Origin: Pseudarthrobacter enclensis
Lineage (GTDB): Bacteria > Actinomycetota > Actinomycetes > Actinomycetales > Micrococcaceae
Assembly: GCF_001457025.1 (NCBI RefSeq)
Contig: NZ_KQ758603.1
Coordinates: forward strand, 83,943-147,942
Direction: 5' to 3'
DNA length: 64,000 nucleotides
Shown: one piece after another, positions 43,443 through 50,728 of the stretch
Layout: each line of letters starts with the position of its first letter
How positions within the stretch are numbered: position 1 is the stretch's first letter
Made by a program: the position numbers and the translations under genes
Notes under the pieces: model-generated
Databases searched by the model: none
Seen by the model: the letters and a program-made list of their open reading frames with translations, nothing else
What the model was told of the DNA's origin: nothing

Positions 43443-45690
43443 TGGACTTCCACCCCGCATGCACGCTCACGTCCGGGGCCTGGACGGAGCCCAGCCGGTC
43501 CCTGGTGATGTCGTGGAACGTGGCCGTGATGGTGACGCCGTGGGACGGTTCGGCCACCGCTGCCGCGAGTTGCGCTGCCCGCTGGCTCAGGAACTTTGAC
43601 AACGACGCCGCCAGCGCCTTGAGCAGGGCATCCACCGGTGCTGCCGCCCCGGCTGCGTCCTTGGCCAGTGCGTGCCGGACCAGGCGGGAGGAGAGGACCA
43701 GTGGGAGCCTGCCTTCGTAGAGCCCGCGCAGGGCGGCGAGCACGGAGGGCAGGTCCCGCCGGGCGGTCGGTGAGGAGGGCTGCAGCAGGGCCAGCAGTTG
43801 CTGGGCCTGCCGCTCCGAAAGCCTCAGCTGCACCTGGAGGCGCCGCCGGGAGGGTTCCAGGACCACCCGCAGCCTGCGGGTCAGCCGCCGCCCGCGGGCG
43901 GCGGGGTGCAGCACGGCCGAACGGATCCGGAAGTACCGCCGGCCCACCTGCGGCCGGGCACGGCCCAAAGACGCCTGCGGCCCGGCGGGTCCCGCGGCGG
44001 CACCGGGACGGCCCAGCGCCGGTTCACGCAGCAGCAGGCCCGCGATGTCCGGGGTCAGCAGCTGGAATTCGGTGCTGTCCGCGCCGGCCGCCTCGTCCAG
44101 GGTCTCGTCCTGGGTGAAGTGTCCGAACTGGGTGCCCGGGATGGCTTCGTAAAGGTCCACCTCCGCTTCGAGGGGCCAGCGCCGCACCCCGCGGTCCAGG
44201 AGGTGGCCTTCCAGCGTGCCGCCGTCTGACCAGCGGATGGCCCGCGCCGCCTGCCGGGTGATGGGGACGGCGAAAACCCGGGTGTACTTGCGGAACCGGT
44301 AGCGGGGCCGGGCAGTGCGGGGCATCAGGATCCAGACTCCGCCCTCGCCCGCCGTTTCCCGTTCGGGCAGGTCCTCGTGGAGGACCCTGTCCGGAAGGTA
44401 GGCGGCTGCCGCTTCCACGAACGCTTCCTGGACTGCGGCGGCGAGCTGGAGCTGGTCCTCGAACGTGGCCTCCGGCAGTTCCAGGAGGCGGAGGGCCGCG
44501 CCTTCCACCGTGGAGGCCACCGCCTCCGCGGCACGCAGCCGTTCCGGCTCCGCCTCGGTTTCGAAGCCGAAGACCCTCAGGCCCAGGTCAGCGACCGGGG
44601 TGGCCAGCATCTTCGCCGGGCCGTCGCCGATGAGTCCCTTGGCCAGGTTGGCCAGGATGTCCGCGATGAACTTCACCACCCGCTGCCGGCCGATGATGGA
44701 GATGCCCAGCTTGATGAGCGGCTGGACGGCCATGACGGCGGGCAGGAACTGCTCTATTTCCGCTGTGGGGGTGCTGCCGTCCGGGAGGGCCGCCAGCCGT
44801 TCGGTGAACCTGGCGCGCGCCGTTTCGAGTGCCGCCAGCGAATCGGGAGCCTCGTAGGTGCGGGGTTCGAAGAAGTTCTCGCCCAGTTCCTCCTCCGCCT
44901 CCGGGGCGTACAGCAGGGACGTGACTTCCAGCCCGAACGCCTCGGCCAGTCCCTCGGCGGAGGCGTGGTCTTCCGCTTCGGCTTCCGCGACGCCCAGCTT
45001 GGCGGCGAGCTTGCGGGCCAGCGGCCGGATACTTGCCGGCAGCCGGTTCATGGCGGCGCTGATGACGCGCTGGAGGAGCGGGCGCACCAGCCCCTTGAGC
45101 TTGCCCAGCAGCAGGTTCACGGGCAGGACCTTGCCCACGGCCGCGACGCCCTTCTTGACCAGCCCGACGGCGCCGCTGACCAGCTTCTTGCCGGCGCGGA
45201 GCAGGCCGCCCAGGAAGTCCTCGTAGCCGGACAGCCCAGCGGGGGACTGGGTGCCGGCGGCTTCCAGCAGTTGTTCGAACTCCTGGGGCGGCATGCCGTA
45301 GAGGTCCGCACCCGCCAGGCGTCCGGCGAAGCCGTCCAGGGCACGTTCCGCCTCGGTGGCCACCGGTTCGATCCAGTCCTCCAGGGAGGCACGTGCGTCC
45401 GCCTCGGCCGGCAGGGAGGACCAGTTGCGCTGGTCCGCGAGCTGGTGGGCGGCAGCGTCATTGACCAGCTGCTCCAGGGAATCGATGAAGTCCTCGTCCT
45501 CCAGCTCGGCGAAGAAGGCGGCCGCCTCACCTGTTTCAGGGGCGTAAGCCTCGGCAATGAAGCGGGCGGGGAACGGTGAGTTGAGGGCTGCCTCCGGCAC
45601 GGCCTCGGAACTGGCCGGGGCGGCGGGCGGGTCGGCCAGGGACAGGCCGGAGAAAAGCGCCTCGCTGGTGTTGCCTGGCTGGGCATCCAT
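43432..45690 (-). CDS. Unknown 752-residue protein with cationic helical block
   Basis: It starts MDAQPGNTSEALF. Residues 38-80 are a mixed aromatic/acidic arm (SPFPARFIAEAYAPETGEAA, AELEDEDFIDSLEQLVNDAA). Residues 165-233 are a strikingly amphipathic, Lys/Arg-rich helical block (AGKKLVSGAVGLVKKGVAAV, GKLKGLVRPLLQRVISAAMN). Residues 290-420 are helical; residues 450-640 are beta-rich and Arg-rich. No signal peptide. I have the impression that related N-termini occur in hypothetical proteins of cyanobacteria and actinobacteria, but I cannot name the family. It is the largest upstream member of the operon. Confidence 0.75.
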   Translation of the reverse strand: MDAQPGNTSEALFSGLSLADPPAAPASSEAVPEAALNSPFPARFIAEAYAPETGEAAAFFAELEDEDFIDSLEQLVNDAAAHQLADQRNWSSLPAEADARASLEDWIEPVATEAERALDGFAGRLAGADLYGMPPQEFEQLLEAAGTQSPAGLSGYEDFLGGLLRAGKKLVSGAVGLVKKGVAAVGKVLPVNLLLGKLKGLVRPLLQRVISAAMNRLPASIRPLARKLAAKLGVAEAEAEDHASAEGLAEAFGLEVTSLLYAPEAEEELGENFFEPRTYEAPDSLAALETARARFTERLAALPDGSTPTAEIEQFLPAVMAVQPLIKLGISIIGRQRVVKFIADILANLAKGLIGDGPAKMLATPVADLGLRVFGFETEAEPERLRAAEAVASTVEGAALRLLELPEATFEDQLQLAAAVQEAFVEAAAAYLPDRVLHEDLPERETAGEGGVWILMPRTARPRYRFRKYTRVFAVPITRQAARAIRWSDGGTLEGHLLDRGVRRWPLEAEVDLYEAIPGTQFGHFTQDETLDEAAGADSTEFQLLTPDIAGLLLREPALGRPGAAAGPAGPQASLGRARPQVGRRYFRIRSAVLHPAARGRRLTRRLRVVLEPSRRRLQVQLRLSERQAQQLLALLQPSSPTARRDLPSVLAALRGLYEGRLPLVLSSRLVRHALAKDAAGAAAPVDALLKALAASLSKFLSQRAAQLAAAVAEPSHGVTITATFHDITRDRLGSVQAPDVSVHAGWKSSAL

Positions 45691-45748
45691 GACAGCCTCC
45701 TTTGGGGGATGGGGATTACAGGGTGGGGTGGTGCTGTATGCGCGCGCG

Positions 45749-45952
45749 TCAATCGTCTGTAGTAATTTCCGCCCCGTTTCCGTCCGGCGGCGGAGCCAGC
45801 TCCGAGATCAGTGATTCGAGCAGGACCGCCAGGTTCGCAGTGCCCGTAACTACCCAATTCCGGCGGGTGCCGTCGGTGGTTAAAACGCGGATAATCAACC
45901 CTTGTGGGTTACGCCAGGCCCGCAGTACGATCACGGAGTATTCGGCAGTCAT
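45749..45952 (-). CDS. Small 67-residue protein at head of hydrolase operon
   Basis: From ATG 45952: MTAEYSVIVLRAWRNPQGLI, then IRVLTTDGTRRNWVVTGTAN and LAVLLESLISELAPPP. An ATG at 45994 would extend it by 14 residues but lies inside an inverted repeat that looks like an operator, so the shorter form is preferred. It appears to be a small beta-beta-alpha domain. It is the first gene of the leftward unit and sits 58 nt before the 752-residue gene. No family recognised. Confidence 0.55.
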   Translation of the reverse strand: MTAEYSVIVLRAWRNPQGLIIRVLTTDGTRRNWVVTGTANLAVLLESLISELAPPPDGNGAEITTDD

Positions 45953-45986
45953 GGCGGAGATGATCCGCCGGAACGCCTTTCCGGGC

Positions 45987-46011
45987 ATCAACATTGCGTA
46001 GCGATGTTGAT
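45987..46011. promoter_or_regulatory. Inverted repeat between operon and SARP gene
   Basis: ATCAACAT (45987-45994) and ATGTTGAT (46004-46011) are perfect 8-bp arms with a 9-nt spacer; an overlapping GCGATG/CATCGC pair lies at 46001-46017. It is in the 122-nt gap between the leftward operon and the rightward BTAD regulator, so it is the best candidate operator for both. Confidence 0.5.
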
Positions 46012-46074
46012 CATCGCCACCTCAGTGGCAGGTCTCCCTACAGGTCTGCGTCCGATTGAACGTGGGGTCCTTCA

Positions 46075-46926
46075 ATGTCGTCTGCATCCCTTCCCCTTCC
46101 CGGCGGACTGCCCCTTCCGGACACCCAGGGACCTCCGGGCCGGGAGGCCGCGCAGGCACGGCTGTACCTGCTCAACGGCTTTTCCCTGTTCCTGGCCGGA
46201 GACCGGGTCAGGCTGCCCCTGCACGCGCAGCGGGTCCTGGCGTTCCTGGCGCTCGCCCGACAGGACGGCGTCACCTGTTCCCGCGACGCCGTGGTGGGCA
46301 GACTGTGGGCTGACTCCACCGTGGAACACGCCAACGGCAGCCTCCGCACCGCCCTGTGGCGGATCCGGTCAGCATGGGCCGGGCTGGTCGCCGCCGGACG
46401 GAATGAGCTGGCATTGGGCCCGGAAGTATCTGTGGACCTCCAGTCCTGCCGCGACCAGGCCGGCCGGCTGCTGTCCCGGGACATGGACCTGGCTGCCGGG
46501 GACATCGACTGCTCCACCCTGACCGGGGAACTGCTCCCGGCGTGGGACGAGGATTGGCTGCTGGTAGAGCGCGAACGGCTGCGGCAACTGCAGCTCCACG
46601 CCCTGGAGGCGCTCGCCGTGCGGCTGCGGAAGCTGGGGCGCTACCCGGAGGCCATCGACGCGGCACTGCGGGCCGTGGCCATCGAACCGCTGCGCGAATC
46701 GGTGCACGCCGTCCTCATCGACGTCTGCTTCGATGAAGGAAACGTGGCTGCGGCGCACGGGTACCTCCGCCAATACCGGGCGCTGCTGCAGGCCGAGCTG
46801 GGCCTTGAACCGTCGCCGCAGATCCTGGCGCGGTTCCGGACGCCGGCTACTGGCGAGGTGCGTGCGCCGGCGCGTGCGCAGCCGCTGCAGGCCGCGCCAT
46901 CCCTGCGCCCGGCTCCGGCGGTGTGA
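46075..46926 (+). CDS. SARP/BTAD-family transcriptional regulator
   Basis: 283 residues. A winged helix (LYLLNGFSLFLAGDRVRLPL ... LAFLALARQDGVTCSRDAVVGRLWADS ... GSLRTALWRIRSAW) is followed by a full BTAD domain (about 110-255; WLLVERERLRQLQLHALEALAVRL, AVAIEPLRESVHAVLIDVCFDEGNVAAAHGYLRQYRALLQAELG). It is a minimal activator without ATPase. It is divergent from the six-gene hydrolase operon and is its likely regulator. Its 3' end overlaps the convergent ugd gene by 80 nt. Confidence 0.85.
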   Translation: MSSASLPLPGGLPLPDTQGPPGREAAQARLYLLNGFSLFLAGDRVRLPLHAQRVLAFLALARQDGVTCSRDAVVGRLWADSTVEHANGSLRTALWRIRSAWAGLVAAGRNELALGPEVSVDLQSCRDQAGRLLSRDMDLAAGDIDCSTLTGELLPAWDEDWLLVERERLRQLQLHALEALAVRLRKLGRYPEAIDAALRAVAIEPLRESVHAVLIDVCFDEGNVAAAHGYLRQYRALLQAELGLEPSPQILARFRTPATGEVRAPARAQPLQAAPSLRPAPAV

Positions 46927-48307
46927 TCCGCGATGGGTCTGGGAGTGTCCCTTGGGGTAGTTCCGGGGACGTGCCGAGGCCGCGCACCGCCCACCCTTCG
47001 GCCTGCCACGCAGCAGGGTCCAGCACGTTGCGTGCATCCAGCACCACCCGCCGTCGTACCGTCCTGCCCGCCACGGCAGGGCAGAGGCGGCGGTACTCCT
47101 CCCATTCGGTGAGGAGCAGCACCAGTTCGGCGCCTTCCAGCGCCCGCGCTGCCGTCGCCTCGAACCGGAGCCGAGGGTAACGGCGCCACGCGTTGTTTAC
47201 CGCCTTGGGATCGGTGACGGTCACGTGGGCGCCCGCCGCGGCGAGCCGGTCCGCCACGTCCAGCGCGGGGGAGTCCCGGATGTCGTCGGTGTCCGGCTTG
47301 AACGATGCGCCCAGGACGGTGATGGTCCGGCCCGCCACGCTGCCCCCGCAGAGCTCCGCCGCGAGCTGCACGGTGCGCTGCCGCTGGCCCACGTTGACTG
47401 AATCCACCAGCTGCATCCAGTCCGCCAGGGAGTCCGCTCCGTGGCCTGCCGCCTGGGCCCGGAGGCTCCGGATGTCCTTGGGAAGGCAGCCGCCGCCAAA
47501 GCCCAGGCCGGCGTGCAGGTAGCGGTTGCCGATGCGAGGGTCCAGTCCCATGGCTTCGCTGAGTTCTGCCACGTCCGCGCCGGCGGCGTCGCAGAGTTCC
47601 GAAACGGCGTTGATGAAGCTGACCTTGGTGGCCAGGTAGGCGTTGGCTGCGGACTTGATGAGTTCCGCCGTCGCAAAGCTGCAGGCCTGGCGGGGAATCC
47701 CGGCGCGCAGCAGCGGCTCGTAGACCGCGTCCAGCGCGGCCGTCACGCCCAAAGGCGCGCCCGTGGACGGGTTGAATGCCGCCGCTCGGCCGCCCTCCAC
47801 TCCGTAGACCAGCCGGTCCGGCACCAGCGAGTCCTTCACGGCCGTTCCCTGCCGCAGGAACTCGGGGTTCCAGCCCAGCAGCACGTCGCGCCGGCGCGCC
47901 AGGATCCCGCGGAGCATGTCCACGGTGCCCACGGGAACCGTGGATTTACCCACGACGACGGCGCCCGCGGCCAGGTGCGGCAGCAGCGCCCGGGCGGCGG
48001 AGACCAGGTAGGAAAGATCTGCGGCGTCCGACGTTTTGTCCTGAGGGGTGCCGACGCACAGGAAGTGCAGCTGGGCGTCCCGGGCCTCGGCAATGCTGGT
48101 GGAGAACGTCAGCCGGCCGGTGGCGGCGCCGTCGCGGAGCAGCTCATCCAAGCCTGGTTCGTGGAACGGAGCGGCTCCGCGCGCCAGTTGCTCCACCTTC
48201 GCCGGGTCGACGTCGATGCCCACGACGGTGTGCCCCATGGAGGCCAGGGTGGCCGCGTGCACCGCACCCAGGTAGCCGCAGCCGATGACCGAAATTTTCA
48301 CGCCCAT
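46847..48307 (-). CDS. ugd: UDP-glucose 6-dehydrogenase
   Basis: 486 residues from ATG 48307; GTG 48301, overlapping the previous stop as GTGA, is an alternative. The NAD motif is VIGCGYLGAVHA, and the catalytic Cys is in GFGGGCLPKDIRSL (about 274). KSAANAYLATKVSFINAVSELCD and GASFKPDTDDIRDSPALDVA are also diagnostic. It oxidises UDP-glucose to UDP-glucuronate. A proline/alanine-rich C-terminal extension of about 45 residues runs into the convergent SARP gene. It is coupled to a GT4 glycosyltransferase. Confidence 0.93.
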   Translation of the reverse strand: MGVKISVIGCGYLGAVHAATLASMGHTVVGIDVDPAKVEQLARGAAPFHEPGLDELLRDGAATGRLTFSTSIAEARDAQLHFLCVGTPQDKTSDAADLSYLVSAARALLPHLAAGAVVVGKSTVPVGTVDMLRGILARRRDVLLGWNPEFLRQGTAVKDSLVPDRLVYGVEGGRAAAFNPSTGAPLGVTAALDAVYEPLLRAGIPRQACSFATAELIKSAANAYLATKVSFINAVSELCDAAGADVAELSEAMGLDPRIGNRYLHAGLGFGGGCLPKDIRSLRAQAAGHGADSLADWMQLVDSVNVGQRQRTVQLAAELCGGSVAGRTITVLGASFKPDTDDIRDSPALDVADRLAAAGAHVTVTDPKAVNNAWRRYPRLRFEATAARALEGAELVLLLTEWEEYRRLCPAVAGRTVRRRVVLDARNVLDPAAWQAEGWAVRGLGTSPELPQGTLPDPSRITPPEPGAGMARPAAAAHAPAHAPRQ

Positions 48308-49455
48308 GCTCCCTTGCCGTTGCCTGCGCCGGACAGTGCCGGCTGTTCTGCGATGACGTCCATGTAGTGGGTGACCAGCTCCCCGCAGAGGGCCGGCCAG
48401 GTGCGGTCCTGGACCGAGGCGTGCGCGGCGGTGCCGAACGCCCGGCGTTTGGCGTCGTCGCCCACCAGGTCCAGGACGTGGCCGCGCAGGGCGGAGAGGT
48501 CCCCGGGTTCGTACAGCCAGCCGGTCCGCGAGTTCTCCACCAGGTCCAGGGGGCCGCCGCGGCCCGTGGCCACCACCGGAACTCCGGATGCCATGGCTTC
48601 CTGGATGGTCTGGCAGAAGGTTTCGAATTCGCCGGGGTGGACGAACAGGTCGAAGGACGCCACCGCCCGGGCCAGGTCGCTGCCGCCCATGAACCCGGTG
48701 AAGACGGCGCCCGGCAGGGCCTGTTCCAGCGCTGCCCGCTGGGGGCCGTCGCCCACGACCACCAGGGTGGTGTCCGGGATGCCGGTGAGGGCCGCGAGGT
48801 CCTCCACCTGCTTTTCGACGGCGAGCCTGCCCACGTAGCCGATGATCCGGTGCCCGGCCGGTGCCACCGAAGCCCGCCAGCCGTCGTCGCGCCTGTCCGG
48901 TGAAAACCTGGCGGTGTCCACGCCCCGGCGCCACATCCGCACCCGGGGGATGCCCCGTCCGCGCAACTGGTTCAGCGCGAACGTGGAGGGCACCAGGGTG
49001 CGGGTGGCGAGCAGGTGGATGTTCTCCACCCGGTTCCAGGCCCAGTTCTCCAGGAAGGGGACGCCGTAGCGGGCCGCGTAGCCGGGCACTTCCGTCTGGT
49101 AGACCGCCACGGTGGGGATGCCCAGCTGGGCGGCTGCCTGGGCTGCGCGCCAGCCCAGGACGAAGGGTGAGGCCAGGTGGACGACGTCCGGTGCGTAGTC
49201 GGCAAGGATTCGCTTGACCCGGTACACACCGCCCATCGCCACCCGGACGTTCGTGTATCCGGCGAGCGGGACTGCCGGAAGCCGGTGGATCTCGGCGCCC
49301 TTGACGCGGCCCCCGGCCGCGCCGTCGTGCGCTGACGGCGCGATGACCAGCACCTCGTCGCCGCGCTCCTGCAGGTGGTCCAGCACCCGCAGGATGGAGT
49401 GTGTCACCCCGTTCATCAGCGGCAGGAATGATTCAGCAACAATTGCGATCCTCAC
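48298..49455 (-). CDS. GT4 glycosyltransferase (mannosyltransferase-like)
   Basis: About 385 residues starting at GTG 49455 (VRIAIVAESFLPLMNGVTHS), preceded by GGTGGAGG. It has the GT-B fold: N-terminal acceptor domain, then the GDP/UDP-sugar domain with GYVGRLAVEKQVEDL, VVGDGPQ and the E-x7-E motif FETFCQTIQEAMASGVPVVA. It resembles PimB/MgtA/SqdX-type alpha-glycosyltransferases. As it is coupled to ugd, one plausible role is adding mannose to a glucuronosyl-diacylglycerol, as MgtA does in Corynebacterium. That is inference. Confidence 0.85.
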   Translation of the reverse strand: MRIAIVAESFLPLMNGVTHSILRVLDHLQERGDEVLVIAPSAHDGAAGGRVKGAEIHRLPAVPLAGYTNVRVAMGGVYRVKRILADYAPDVVHLASPFVLGWRAAQAAAQLGIPTVAVYQTEVPGYAARYGVPFLENWAWNRVENIHLLATRTLVPSTFALNQLRGRGIPRVRMWRRGVDTARFSPDRRDDGWRASVAPAGHRIIGYVGRLAVEKQVEDLAALTGIPDTTLVVVGDGPQRAALEQALPGAVFTGFMGGSDLARAVASFDLFVHPGEFETFCQTIQEAMASGVPVVATGRGGPLDLVENSRTGWLYEPGDLSALRGHVLDLVGDDAKRRAFGTAAHASVQDRTWPALCGELVTHYMDVIAEQPALSGAGNGKGAWA

Positions 49456-49593
49456 CCCTCCACCGTGGTTGGCTGCCTTGACGCCGCGGGGATGACGGCG
49501 TGGCCCGGGGGGAAAGGTTCGGTGAACAGCAGGCACTGGGCGGCTGACCTGGGGCGGCAGAAAAAATTACTAAGTAGACTTTCCATTTGATGC

Positions 49594-49605
49594 TAAGCAT
49601 GCTTA
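49594..49605. promoter_or_regulatory. TAAGCATGCTTA palindrome upstream of YsnF-like gene
   Basis: A perfect 12-bp palindrome 126 nt before the ATG, within an AT-rich stretch (AAAAAATTACTAAGTAGAC) that stands out from the GC-rich surroundings and probably holds the promoter. A related AGCGTGCTTAC lies upstream of the GlsB-type stress gene (near 35767). Confidence 0.45.
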
Positions 49606-49730
49606 CTGTAGTGGGGCAGTCAGAGCACAGCCTCAAGCAGTCGGGGCGGGAGCCGAAGACCGGGGGATTCCCGTGCCGGTCCATCCGCCTGCTGCATGCC
49701 CAAGTGCAACGACAATCCGAAGGAGACGTC

Positions 49731-50603
49731 ATGCTCAACCGCGAGAACATTGAAAACCTGCTCCACCAAGGTGGCAACATAGTTGGGTCCGACGGGGAGA
49801 AGATCGGCTCGATCGGTCAGCTCTACGCCGATGACGACACGGGGGAACCCACATGGGTCACTGTCAAGACGGGGCTTTTCGGCACCTCCCAGTCCTTTGT
49901 TCCGGTCGAAGGTGCACACACCCAGGGCGAGGATCTTGTGGTTCCGTACACCAAGGATCACGTCAAGGATGCGCCGCGGGTGGACGTCGATGGCCACCTC
50001 ACCCCTGAGGAAGAGGACCGGCTGTACACCCACTATGACCGTGGCCTGCGCACCTACTCCGACTCGCAGGACGACGTGGACCTCCAGGGCGACGCCGACC
50101 TGAACGCCGGCACGCCGACGGAGGGTGTCACCGGCGGCCGGGACGCCGTGGACGCGGACTTCAATACATCAGGGACCACTTCCGGAAACAGGGGAGTGGG
50201 ACACGATACGTCCGGCCCCACTACTGACGACGCCATGACGCGGTCCGAGGAGAGGCTGAACGTCGGCACGGAGCGCGAGGCGGCCGGCCGGGCCCGCCTG
50301 CGGAAGTACGTCACCACCGAAAACGTCACCAGGACGGTGCCGGTGCAGCGCGAGGAAGTCCGGGTGGAGCGGGAGCCCATTACGGAGGAGAACCGCGGCG
50401 CTGCCCTCAACGGCCCCGACATCAGCGAAGAAGAACACGAGGTTGTCCTCCACGAGGAACGTCCCGTCGTGGAGAAGGAGACCGTACCGGTGGAGCGGGT
50501 CCGCCTCGACAAGGATGTTGTCCAGGACGACGTCACGGTCAACGAGGAGGTCCGCAAGGAGCACATCGAGACCGACGGCGCGGACGGCGGCAAACGCCTC
50601 TGA
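49731..50603 (+). CDS. PRC-barrel and YsnF/DUF2382 stress protein
   Basis: 290 residues from ATG 49731, 7 nt after AAGGAG. The N-terminal PRC barrel (NIVGSDGEKIGSIGQLYADDDTGEPTWVTVKTGLFG) is followed by an acidic, Gly/Thr-rich linker. The C-terminal YsnF/AvaK-type DUF2382 domain (about 185-280) carries the typical RKYVTTENVTRTVPVQREEVRVEREP and VVLHEERPVVEKETVPVERVRL repeats. Such proteins are general-stress induced and of unknown mechanism. It is followed by a strong terminator. Confidence 0.9.
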   Translation: MLNRENIENLLHQGGNIVGSDGEKIGSIGQLYADDDTGEPTWVTVKTGLFGTSQSFVPVEGAHTQGEDLVVPYTKDHVKDAPRVDVDGHLTPEEEDRLYTHYDRGLRTYSDSQDDVDLQGDADLNAGTPTEGVTGGRDAVDADFNTSGTTSGNRGVGHDTSGPTTDDAMTRSEERLNVGTEREAAGRARLRKYVTTENVTRTVPVQREEVRVEREPITEENRGAALNGPDISEEEHEVVLHEERPVVEKETVPVERVRLDKDVVQDDVTVNEEVRKEHIETDGADGGKRL

Positions 50604-50641
50604 CCCCCTCGGAACCTGAACCCCTGAGCTTCAAGGGGTGC

Positions 50642-50689
50642 AGGCCCTCCGGCCGGGCCGGCCATTGAGCCGGCAGGGCCGGAGGGCCT
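50642..50689 (+). terminator. Hairpin terminator of YsnF-like gene
   Basis: AGGCCCTCCGGCC (50642-50654) pairs perfectly with GGCCGGAGGGCCT (50677-50689); GTCGTTT follows. The loop itself contains a secondary CCGGCC/GCCGG hairpin. Confidence 0.75.
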
Positions 50690-50728
50690 GTCGTTTCCGG
50701 GCACGCCGGGTGCGGCGTGACACCATGG

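Noticed and set aside
36854..46926. Possibility that the hydrolase operon is a contractile injection system or prophage tail
   Set aside because: No sheath, tube, baseplate, spike, AAA+ ATPase, terminase or capsid gene is visible; cargo-like features alone are not enough.
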